Source: an uncultured Bacteroidales bacterium (lineage in GTDB: Bacteria; Bacteroidota; Bacteroidia; Bacteroidales; P3). Taken from it: 64,000 nucleotides of DNA. This document shows, in pieces, positions 1 to 7,511 of the stretch. Location: NCBI GenBank assembly GCA_905235855.1, contig CAJONE010000002.1, positions 27,052 to 91,051 on the forward strand. Reading direction: 5' to 3'. The translations under genes and the position numbers were made by a program. How positions within the stretch are numbered: the first letter of the stretch is position 1; every line of letters starts with the position of its first letter. The notes under the pieces are model-generated. The model ran no database searches. It had not been told where the DNA came from and saw only the letters and a list, made by a program, of their open reading frames with translations.

Positions 1-59
1 GTTCATAACAAATAGCTATTTTTAGTTGTTTTGTTTTCATGTTATAGCCAGTTCGCCTG

Positions 60-1481
60 CTAAAGCGCGCTGGCCTTAAGTTTTTCCACATAACCGTTGA
101 TGCGTTTCATCTGAGACGGTATCTCGATTTTCTGCGGACATTTGTGCACACACTCGCCGCATGAGATGCAATGGTCGGCCTGCCGCAAACGCGGCACTTT
201 CCGGTCATATCCCACAAGGAAAGCACGACGGGCGTGCCTATATGCCTTCTTGTCAGTATCGGCATCGTCGGCCAAAGCCACATTGCCCTCATTGACACAT
301 TTGTTATAGTGTGCAAAAATGCTTGGGATATCAATGCCATAACGACATGGCATACAGTACTGACACCCTGTGCACGGAACAGTCGGGAAATTGGAATACT
401 GGTGTGCAATGTTTTCCAACATAGCGTATTCGTCGTCGGTGAGCGGTTTTAGAGGCGAATAGGTGCGGATGTTGTCCTGCAGGTGTTCCATATATGTCAT
501 TCCACTCAAGACCGTAAGAATGCGCGGCTGCGACCCTGCAAAGCGGAAAGCCCACGATGCAATAGAGGCCTGCGGGTCGCGTTGCTTCAGTTGCGCGACC
601 GCCGCATCGTAGAGTGTGGCCAACGAGCCACCCAACAGTGGCTCCATAACAAATATCGGTATGTCGAGCTCCGCCAGCCGGTTATACATATACTCCGAGT
701 CGGCATCGCCTCCCTGTTCGACCTGTTCATGGTGCCAATCGACATAATTGTGCTGTATGAGCACGTGGTCCCAATGCACAGTGTCGTTCATCGACAAGGC
801 ATGGTCGAACACACGCACGTCGCCATGATAGGAAAAACCCAGATTGCGAATACGTCCCTTCTCGCGCTCTTCCATAAGGAAATCGAGTATGCCGTTGTTG
901 ATAAAACGCGCTTCGAACACCCGCATAGGGTCGAGCTCATTGCCGTTCACATCACGCCCGCGGCCTCCAATAGAGTGGAGCATCATGAAGTCGATATAAT
1001 CCAACTTAAGTTCCTTGAGGGTGTTGTTGTATATCTTAATCGAAGCCTCACGACTCCACGTGTTGGGCGGAAAATTCGACATCTTGCTGCTCACTAAATA
1101 TTTGTCTCTCGGATGACGGCTCAAGGCGATGCCCATTACATGTTCAGATTTACCCTTGCAGTAGGGCGGAGCCGTGTCGAACAAGGTTACACCATGCTCT
1201 ATGGCATAATCGGTCAAGCGGTTTATCTGCTCTTGATCAAGCTCGGAGGCGTTGTCACGGCCACTGTTGTTGTCGACCGTTGGCAGACGCATACACCCAT
1301 AGCCCAGCAGCGACACTTTCTCGCCGTGTTTGCCCGTACGGTAGGTCATTTGGTCGGTCGGAACCTCGCCAACAGCAAAGCCCTCGGTCGAGACCTCCGG
1401 AGCAGGTCTGCATCCCGTCATAACCGCGGCCGTGGCCACAGCCCCACCTCCTATTGTTTTTAGAAATTCTCGTCTATCCAT
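60..1481 (-). CDS. Tat-exported aldo/keto reductase with C-terminal 4Fe-4S ferredoxin domain
   Basis: Predicted periplasmic or membrane-attached oxidoreductase of 473 residues. The N-terminus has a twin-arginine signal (RREFLKTIGGGAVATAAV) followed by a Cys that could be a lipobox (VMTGC). An aldo/keto reductase barrel follows, with candidate catalytic residues Asp/Tyr in DTAPPYCKG, Lys in SSKMSN and His in MMLHSIG. The C-terminal part carries two cysteine clusters, CTGCQYCMPC and CISCGECVHKCP, for iron-sulfur centres. It is the last gene of an operon, 37 bases after the polyferredoxin, which is its likely electron partner. Substrate unknown. The family assignment is firm; export rests on the signal motif. 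Confidence 0.9.
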   Translation of the reverse strand: MDRREFLKTIGGGAVATAAVMTGCRPAPEVSTEGFAVGEVPTDQMTYRTGKHGEKVSLLGYGCMRLPTVDNNSGRDNASELDQEQINRLTDYAIEHGVTLFDTAPPYCKGKSEHVMGIALSRHPRDKYLVSSKMSNFPPNTWSREASIKIYNNTLKELKLDYIDFMMLHSIGGRGRDVNGNELDPMRVFEARFINNGILDFLMEEREKGRIRNLGFSYHGDVRVFDHALSMNDTVHWDHVLIQHNYVDWHHEQVEQGGDADSEYMYNRLAELDIPIFVMEPLLGGSLATLYDAAVAQLKQRDPQASIASWAFRFAGSQPRILTVLSGMTYMEHLQDNIRTYSPLKPLTDDEYAMLENIAHQYSNFPTVPCTGCQYCMPCRYGIDIPSIFAHYNKCVNEGNVALADDADTDKKAYRHARRAFLVGYDRKVPRLRQADHCISCGECVHKCPQKIEIPSQMKRINGYVEKLKASAL

Positions 1482-1518
1482 TTTGTGTTCTGATTTTCAG
1501 TTTCGGTTTTCAAATCGT

Positions 1519-2988
1519 TTACCGGCTTACATGCTGCTCGCGGCCTTCTACATATATAGCCGCCAACGGCCTTGCCGGACACAGGTATTCGCATTTGCCG
1601 CATCCAAGACAACGGTTTTCGTCGACAGCAGGGACATCATAGCCAGAGGCATAGTCGCGAACCATCTTGACGGCCTCCGCCGGACAAACGTCGGCACAGT
1701 GGCCGCACTGTTCACCACGCGCCGACAGACAGTTTTGGACCACCACCACCGCACGACCTATGCTAATGGATGTTTTTTCGTCGGCTGTAATCTTGACTAT
1801 TGCCCCAGTAGGACACACCTCCGAACATTTCACACATTCGGGACGGCAATAACCGTCGTGGAAACACATCTCGGGCTGCATAAGCGTTTTCAAGTCTTTA
1901 GACGGACGCAACAGATTGCCCGGGCAGGCGGCAACACAGAGCTGACAGGCTGTGCAGTGTTTCGAAAAATGGCGCAGGCCACGCGAGCCTGCGGGCTTGA
2001 GCGGCGTATTGAGTCTTGGCATCACCCTGTCTTCAATCACAGCAAGCCCGCCATCGATATTCTCTTCCTGGGCCTGTAGAGCCATGGCAGCTCCCACAGC
2101 AGCCGATGAAACCAAAAACTTACGGCGGGAAGAATCCACCTCACCGACTGACGGCGACCGGCGACCAGCGACCGGCGACAATTTGAAACGTATCGCATCT
2201 GATTTGCATTTGCCAATGCAGTTCATACAGGCCACGCAACGGCTGCCGTCGATCTCGCCCGTTTTGGAATTTATACACTCGGCCTTGCAGTTGCGCTCAC
2301 AACGACCGCAGCCGCTACACTTGCTCTTGTCGATGACAGGTTTCATAAGCGACCAGCGCGAAAGAAAGCCCAAAACCGTACCCACAGGACATATAGAGTT
2401 GCACCAAATACGGCCACGCCACAAAGACAAAGCACCGACCAAAACCAGCATCACCGCCGCTGTCACGAGAGTCACCGCCGAAACCGCCTTCACCTCAACA
2501 CTATAGAAAGCATAACTGTCGTGCTTTTCGGCTATCGAGGCAATTATATTGTTAAGCCAAACATAGACCGGCTGCCCAATCGAGCTCACTATGCGCCCAT
2601 AAGAACTGTAAGGAGCGATGACGGCAACAATAGCATTGACACCCAGCAGCATACCTGCAACAAACAAAACCAGTAGCGTCCAGCGCAGCCAAGTGAGCGG
2701 CTTGCTGTAACGATAGCGATTCTTTTTGAAACGGTCGCCTATCCAGGCAAAGAAATCCTGCATAACACCCAATGGGCATATAATCGAACAATAGACACGC
2801 CCGAACAGCAGTGTCACAACCACCAATGCGATTATGACACCCACATTCAGAGACATCACGGCTGGCAAAAACTGCACCTTAGCCATCCATCCGAGATAGA
2901 GGCTCACCACACCAGTGAAGTCGAGAAAAAGCAAGGTTATTCCTATAAAGAATATCAATGCAAGAATAATACGGATTTTTCGTAACAT
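1519..2988 (-). CDS. NapH/NapG-like fused polyferredoxin membrane protein
   Basis: Membrane iron-sulfur protein, 489 residues from the ATG at 2988; an upstream in-frame ATG at 3033 would add 15 polar residues. I prefer 2988 because the hydrophobic segment then starts at once (MLRKIRIILALIFF). The N-terminal half has several membrane helices with NapH-type motifs CSIICPLG and CNSICPVG, then two clusters (CSGCGRCERNC, CVACMNCIGKC). A twin-arginine motif, SRRKFLVSS, follows in mid-protein near base 2130. After it come more ferredoxin clusters (CTACQLCVAACP, CVKCSEVCP, CGHCADVCP, CLGCGKCEYLCP). This looks like a NapH-type quinol-side module fused to a Tat-exported NapG-type ferredoxin. The linker contains a 7-bp tandem repeat. 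Confidence 0.88.
   Translation of the reverse strand: MLRKIRIILALIFFIGITLLFLDFTGVVSLYLGWMAKVQFLPAVMSLNVGVIIALVVVTLLFGRVYCSIICPLGVMQDFFAWIGDRFKKNRYRYSKPLTWLRWTLLVLFVAGMLLGVNAIVAVIAPYSSYGRIVSSIGQPVYVWLNNIIASIAEKHDSYAFYSVEVKAVSAVTLVTAAVMLVLVGALSLWRGRIWCNSICPVGTVLGFLSRWSLMKPVIDKSKCSGCGRCERNCKAECINSKTGEIDGSRCVACMNCIGKCKSDAIRFKLSPVAGRRSPSVGEVDSSRRKFLVSSAAVGAAMALQAQEENIDGGLAVIEDRVMPRLNTPLKPAGSRGLRHFSKHCTACQLCVAACPGNLLRPSKDLKTLMQPEMCFHDGYCRPECVKCSEVCPTGAIVKITADEKTSISIGRAVVVVQNCLSARGEQCGHCADVCPAEAVKMVRDYASGYDVPAVDENRCLGCGKCEYLCPARPLAAIYVEGREQHVSR
2153..2180. repeat. 7-bp tandem repeat (four units) inside the polyferredoxin gene
   Basis: Units read on the plus strand: GGCGACC (2153-2159), GGCGACC (2160-2166), AGCGACC (2167-2173), GGCGACA (2174-2180). 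The unit length is not a multiple of three. Gain or loss of one unit would shift the frame just before the internal twin-arginine segment. Confidence 0.85.
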
Positions 2989-3090
2989 AAGATATTTTTC
3001 GATTGTTAATTCGGGATTCCGTCTTCCAAACATTAGAAATCTCGGACTTGAAAAGAATTTATCGTAATAAACACAAACTTTGTAATAATG

Positions 3091-3603
3091 CTATCGACCC
3101 GTTTTATGCCACAGGGTCGCAAACACAGCCGCTATAGCAGCCATACTGACCAACTGCCACACAATCGAAGTGCTAACGAGTTGAGCCGGATGAAGAATAA
3201 GCAGTTTGGACATGTAGTATACCACTTTGCCTGCAAGGACAGCACCTATAAACATCGCAAAAACCGCTGGTGACGTTTTTGCCTTGTGGTGTTGCGACAG
3301 AAAACCGAACATTGCAACCACCGTGGTATATTCAAAAACCATGCAAAGCGCGCCAAGGGGCGAAGGCATGCCAGCCACAAGGCATGTTGTGAACGGCACT
3401 GCCACAGCCAAGAGATAGGAATTCCATTTATCGGCGGTCAGCAACATCCCCGCTGCAAGAACCATAAGCATTGGATTAAGCTTGTAAACAGACCACGCCA
3501 GAAGGTGCGACACAGACGGAATGAGACAGGCCGTAGCAAGCAACGCCGCATCAGTCAAAGCCGTGTGTAAAAGGGGTCTTTCCTTAATTTCGTAACTTGT
3601 CAT
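3091..3603 (-). CDS. Small multi-pass membrane protein of unknown function
   Basis: 170 residues, largely hydrophobic, with about five predicted membrane segments (for example LTDAALLATACLIPSVSHLL, PMLMVLAAGML and AVFAMFIGAVLAGKVVYYM). I do not recognise the family with confidence; the layout resembles small ECF S-component-like or cytochrome-anchor proteins, but no diagnostic residue is visible. It is the first gene of the three-gene run with the polyferredoxin (102 bases away, or 57 if the longer start is used) and the reductase. It could therefore be a membrane anchor for that electron-transfer chain; this is inferred from position only. Confidence 0.75.
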   Translation of the reverse strand: MTSYEIKERPLLHTALTDAALLATACLIPSVSHLLAWSVYKLNPMLMVLAAGMLLTADKWNSYLLAVAVPFTTCLVAGMPSPLGALCMVFEYTTVVAMFGFLSQHHKAKTSPAVFAMFIGAVLAGKVVYYMSKLLILHPAQLVSTSIVWQLVSMAAIAAVFATLWHKTGR

Positions 3604-3668
3604 TGTGGAGATTATAAGTTGATGAGTTTTGACGTTTTATAAAATAAGCAAGAGCAAGGACAAGTGCG

Positions 3669-4391
3669 TCAGGGCGACACTAAAACAGACCTTGCAGTGT
3701 CCAAGTCGTGCTGCGTTGTAATCTTTATGTTGTTGGCATCGCCACGCACCAAGTGTATTTTTTTTTCAGGCATATAGCGCGAGACCACGCCGCAGTCGTC
3801 GGTAGGCCGAAACATGGGATACTGCAATCCACGCTGGTAGGCATCTCTGACAACAGGCAGGCGAAAAGCCTGCGGAGTCTGCGCCATCCAGTAGCGCCGG
3901 CGTTCCGGCACACGGAGCAATGCATACGGTTCAGCCGGCGAACGCTCCATGCTGTCAGACGTCACGGCCACTTCCCAAAGCGTGTCTGTGGCAGGCACCC
4001 CAACTCCAACAGCCTCGTAAACATGCAAAGCCTTGATTACCGAATTAATAACCTCGCCGCTAACACAGGGTCGTGCGGCATCGTGAAATATCAGGTTCGT
4101 GTCGTCAGGGTAATCTATATAGGCCATAATAGCGTTAAGACTTGACATAAATCGCTCCTCGCCTCCTGCGATGACCTTTGTTGCCAATCCACGCTTTTCG
4201 AACATATCGCGCACCCGTCCAATCCAGTTTGGGTGCGAGACGATGCATATTTCGTCAACGGCATCGACACACGCGAATGCCTCTACCGAATGTTCGAGTA
4301 CGGTTTTATCGCCCACAAGGGCAAACTGCTTGGGTTCTTCGCCACCGAAACGACTACCCGTCCCACCTGCCAATATGATCGCAATATTCAT
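3669..4391 (-). CDS. ispD: 2-C-methyl-D-erythritol 4-phosphate cytidylyltransferase
   Basis: Third step of the MEP isoprenoid pathway: transfers CMP from CTP to methylerythritol phosphate. 240 residues, usual length. The nucleotidyltransferase signature LAGGTGSRFGGEEPKQF lies at residues 7-23. Other family motifs are HDAARP and the TDD stretch in FRPTDDCGVV. The ATG overlaps the end of the DUF748 gene by 4 bases, so the two are co-transcribed and probably translationally coupled. Confidence 0.95.
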   Translation of the reverse strand: MNIAIILAGGTGSRFGGEEPKQFALVGDKTVLEHSVEAFACVDAVDEICIVSHPNWIGRVRDMFEKRGLATKVIAGGEERFMSSLNAIMAYIDYPDDTNLIFHDAARPCVSGEVINSVIKALHVYEAVGVGVPATDTLWEVAVTSDSMERSPAEPYALLRVPERRRYWMAQTPQAFRLPVVRDAYQRGLQYPMFRPTDDCGVVSRYMPEKKIHLVRGDANNIKITTQHDLDTARSVLVSP

Positions 4392-6403
4392 TCGACGATT
4401 TCCTCCATAGTTTCGGACGAAACGGCATATCCAGACTTTTTTAGGCCGGGTATCATAGTCGTTGATATGCTTATCTGTTCGGGACTGACACCCTCTTGGC
4501 CCGTCATATATTCTGTAACAATCTGGTTACGGCGTTCAAACCTTGCAATCATATCCTCGTCGGCAGTGGAGTCGACCTGCTGTTCCAAAACAAGCCTGAT
4601 ATTGTCGCTGCTCTTCACGATTTTGGCCAAATCTGCAAACTGGTGATATTGTTCGGACGTGAAATCACGTTGTTGAGCCTCTATCTTGACAAAATCGGGC
4701 GAGTTGCCGATACCCATGGCCTCGCCAATGGCTCGTATCGGAGACGTGGCCACCTTAACAAAGAGGTTGCCAAGTGTTTTCCAGACCAATTTCATATAGT
4801 TGAATTCCGGGCTATCGATATTGCCTTTGATTGGCACGTCGAGAAGAATCTTGTCGTCCTTGTCCTTGAGTATATAGAGTGCTGTTTTGAACGGGATTTT
4901 CACTTGGGCATCAACATCTTTGCGTTTTTTTCCCACTTCGGCCTTATAAATGTCAATATGGTTTTTGCCATCGAGGACACTGTTGTTTAGAGTGTTGCGC
5001 GAAGTGAACGAGAAGGTGCCGTCGGTGAACGGACGTCCGAGATATGCAACCGTGTACGGACTCACCCGTGTGAGATCGAGTCCTTTGATGCGCAGCATAA
5101 CGTCTTGATGCTGTTTCCAGTCATTGATAGCACCATTCCATCGCAGACTGAGACTGCCTCCCCCTGGCAACGAGGCTTTCAGCGTGGCATTGTTGTCGCC
5201 CAACAACGAGATATTGTCCGATTCGATGCACACCGCCGACATCGGAAACTCGAACAAGTCGGCCAACGTATGGTCAGCAAATGTAAACCTCGTGTCGCTC
5301 ACGCGGAGATATCCGACCGTCAGGTTCATCGGCTTATTGACCGCAGTCGCGCGAGCGGATGTGTCAGCCTTACTGCTTTCGTCGTATTCAGGCCGATTGG
5401 AGATACCCTGCCTTTTTACAGTCAATTTTGAAAAATTTGTACCGTCGGTGTAACGGTCAAAACGTACGACAAGGCCATTGATGCACACACTGTCAATGGC
5501 ATAGACATTATCGTGGATGTTTATCCTGTTCACTTTCACAGAGAGGCTGTTGCACGAGGCGAACGAATTGCCGCCACTCATTGGGAGATCAAGTCCAGAG
5601 ATGGCAACACGACCGAAAATATCCATCTGTGCCGCATGGTCGAAGTTTCCCTCGGCCTTAAGGTGAGCATCGAGAGTGCCTTTGACCCCGGTGATATTCA
5701 ACACATCGGTTAGGTAAGGCTTTACAACCGCCAAATTCACACTTTCGAGGTCGAGCATGGCCTCGAAGTCGTTGTGTTCCATATTATACTTGGCGTCGGC
5801 ATGCAGAATACCGCCGTCGGCCAGCTCGACCGAGAGACCCGCGTCGGTAGCCTGATCGACACCAATACAGAAGCCAGGCACCTCAAGATTCAAACCTTTC
5901 AGCCGCCAGTCACTTCCGCGCTCCAAATCACTGTATTGCACGGCTCCACCCAAGAGCCTTATGTTATAGAAATAGAGTTTCCATTTTGAGGGTGTGTCGT
6001 CATCATCATCTTCATCGTCCGACTTGAAATGGTCAATCAGGCTCTGGAAGTTAAAGTTGCTGCCATTTTGCATGATACGCACACTGGGGTTCACCAGCGT
6101 GATATGCGACAGATAGACATCTTTTGCGATGAGACGCAGGAGACGCGCTTTGACATCGAGGGTGTCGAAGGTGACAAATTCGGTTGTACGGTCGTCTTCA
6201 TAAAGTTTCAGTCCGCGAATAGCCACGTGGCCTGTCAAGATGTTGGCAGAGATACGGTCGACCGTAAGCCTGCGGCCCACGAGTTTCTCGCCATTTTTGT
6301 TTACATAAGCAGTGGCTATAGGCGACAAAAGAACAGCGACCAACAGTACAAGACCCACAATTACGCCCAATGTTACCAAAACAATTTTTAGAGACTTTTT
6401 CAT
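4388..6403 (-). CDS. DUF748 / AsmA-like inner membrane protein
   Basis: 671 residues from the ATG at 6403, which begins directly with the signal anchor (MKKSLKIVLVTLGVIVGLVLLV). An ATG at 6424 would add seven charged residues and is less likely. One N-terminal membrane helix is followed by a long periplasmic beta-rich region with AsmA/DUF748 features, such as a repeated 'local sequence, then induced layer' pattern. There is an acidic stretch of Asp/Glu near residue 130. Proteins of this superfamily are linked to envelope lipid transport; the specific role here is unknown. First gene of an operon with ispD, with a clear promoter upstream (6523-6554). Confidence 0.82.
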   Translation of the reverse strand: MKKSLKIVLVTLGVIVGLVLLVAVLLSPIATAYVNKNGEKLVGRRLTVDRISANILTGHVAIRGLKLYEDDRTTEFVTFDTLDVKARLLRLIAKDVYLSHITLVNPSVRIMQNGSNFNFQSLIDHFKSDDEDDDDDTPSKWKLYFYNIRLLGGAVQYSDLERGSDWRLKGLNLEVPGFCIGVDQATDAGLSVELADGGILHADAKYNMEHNDFEAMLDLESVNLAVVKPYLTDVLNITGVKGTLDAHLKAEGNFDHAAQMDIFGRVAISGLDLPMSGGNSFASCNSLSVKVNRINIHDNVYAIDSVCINGLVVRFDRYTDGTNFSKLTVKRQGISNRPEYDESSKADTSARATAVNKPMNLTVGYLRVSDTRFTFADHTLADLFEFPMSAVCIESDNISLLGDNNATLKASLPGGGSLSLRWNGAINDWKQHQDVMLRIKGLDLTRVSPYTVAYLGRPFTDGTFSFTSRNTLNNSVLDGKNHIDIYKAEVGKKRKDVDAQVKIPFKTALYILKDKDDKILLDVPIKGNIDSPEFNYMKLVWKTLGNLFVKVATSPIRAIGEAMGIGNSPDFVKIEAQQRDFTSEQYHQFADLAKIVKSSDNIRLVLEQQVDSTADEDMIARFERRNQIVTEYMTGQEGVSPEQISISTTMIPGLKKSGYAVSSETMEEIVE

Positions 6404-6522
6404 TTTGTTTCTTCGTTCAACCATATACGCATGCGGAGACTTTCACGCCTATCGGCTCCGAATCTAATACAAATCTCACACATGCGTGGAACTTATTGGT
6501 TTTATTTGTATATTACAGTATG

Positions 6523-6554
6523 CAAAGATACTAACAAATAAAGGATTATGCAAA
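6523..6554 (-). promoter_or_regulatory. Bacteroidetes-type promoter for the DUF748-ispD operon
   Basis: On the minus strand, TTTG (plus 6551-6554), a 20-base spacer, and TATCTTTG (plus 6523-6530). It is about 120 bases ahead of the DUF748 start. Confidence 0.7.
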
Positions 6555-6593
6555 GGCAGCAAACCAAACCACGCTATTACATTTGAACAGGGT

Positions 6594-7406
6594 TCATTTT
6601 ATGCCCCTTGAACGACATATTATTTCGTAGGCCTCGTTGATCATCTTAAACTGCTGTTCTGCGTTTTTTTTGATTTCCTCGCCCATGGTTTCCACCCTAT
6701 CGGGATGATATTTCATGGCCAAGCGGCGGTAGGCTTTCTTTACTTCTTGGTCGCTGGCGGTGTTTTCGATGCCAAGAATCTTGTAGGGGTCACGCACATT
6801 GCCAGACTGGGCAGTATGCGACCTCTCATTGGAACGCGAGTCGTAGTAACTGGAGTAAGCTGTACTATGCCTTGCATAGATTGATGCAAAATCGGAGGCG
6901 TTTATACCTAACCCCACAACGATAGCACGGATTACACGGTGTTCAGCATAGTCGAAAGAGCCGTCGGCGCCAGCCAGACCACACAGAAAGTCGACCATGT
7001 GGTAGCGCGTTGTGTAGTCGGTATTCACCTTTATCTGCTGGCAGACATCGTGAATCGGGATGTCGCGTTTCACCATATCGCGCAACATGAGAAGCATTTT
7101 TTTTGCATCCTCCTCGTGGTAATTGTTTGCGAGAAAACGCTTGACATAGTCCAGCTCGCTGTGTTTTACATCGCCGTCGGCTTTCATAACCGCAGCGATA
7201 AGAACGAGAAGAGCCGCATGCACGTCGGCGACGGTGCCGGTGTTGCGATAAGGACCACGTTTGGGCGAGTCATTATCAATTCGTTTTCTATCATCTTTGT
7301 TAAACGACGATGAAATGGCCGTGCTTATGAAATAGCCTATCACGGCCCCTATTGGTCCGCCAACGGCCCATCCCAGTCCTGTAATAATCCACTTTGCGAT
7401 TGACAT
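6594..7406 (-). CDS. TerB-like and DnaJ-domain membrane-anchored co-chaperone
   Basis: 270 residues with a DjlA-like layout. An N-terminal hydrophobic, Gly-rich membrane segment ([19 protein letters not shown]) is followed by a TerB-like helical region with Asp-rich loops ([17 protein letters not shown] and [11 protein letters not shown]). A C-terminal J domain follows, beginning at [10 protein letters not shown] and containing the diagnostic HPD in [10 protein letters not shown] domains stimulate the ATPase of DnaK. It lies 105 bases downstream of the GH3 fusion gene, so it may be read through from that operon. Confidence 0.88.
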   Translation of the reverse strand: MSIAKWIITGLGWAVGGPIGAVIGYFISTAISSSFNKDDRKRIDNDSPKRGPYRNTGTVADVHAALLVLIAAVMKADGDVKHSELDYVKRFLANNYHEEDAKKMLLMLRDMVKRDIPIHDVCQQIKVNTDYTTRYHMVDFLCGLAGADGSFDYAEHRVIRAIVVGLGINASDFASIYARHSTAYSSYYDSRSNERSHTAQSGNVRDPYKILGIENTASDQEVKKAYRRLAMKYHPDRVETMGEEIKKNAEQQFKMINEAYEIICRSRGIK

Positions 7407-7511
7407 TCTTATATAGTTTGAAGTTTATTGTTGTTTGTTGTATGCTTGCGATACCTAAGATAGCAATCGCGCACGGCATCCACTTATGCCACACTGTTCC
7501 TGACGCATCTT

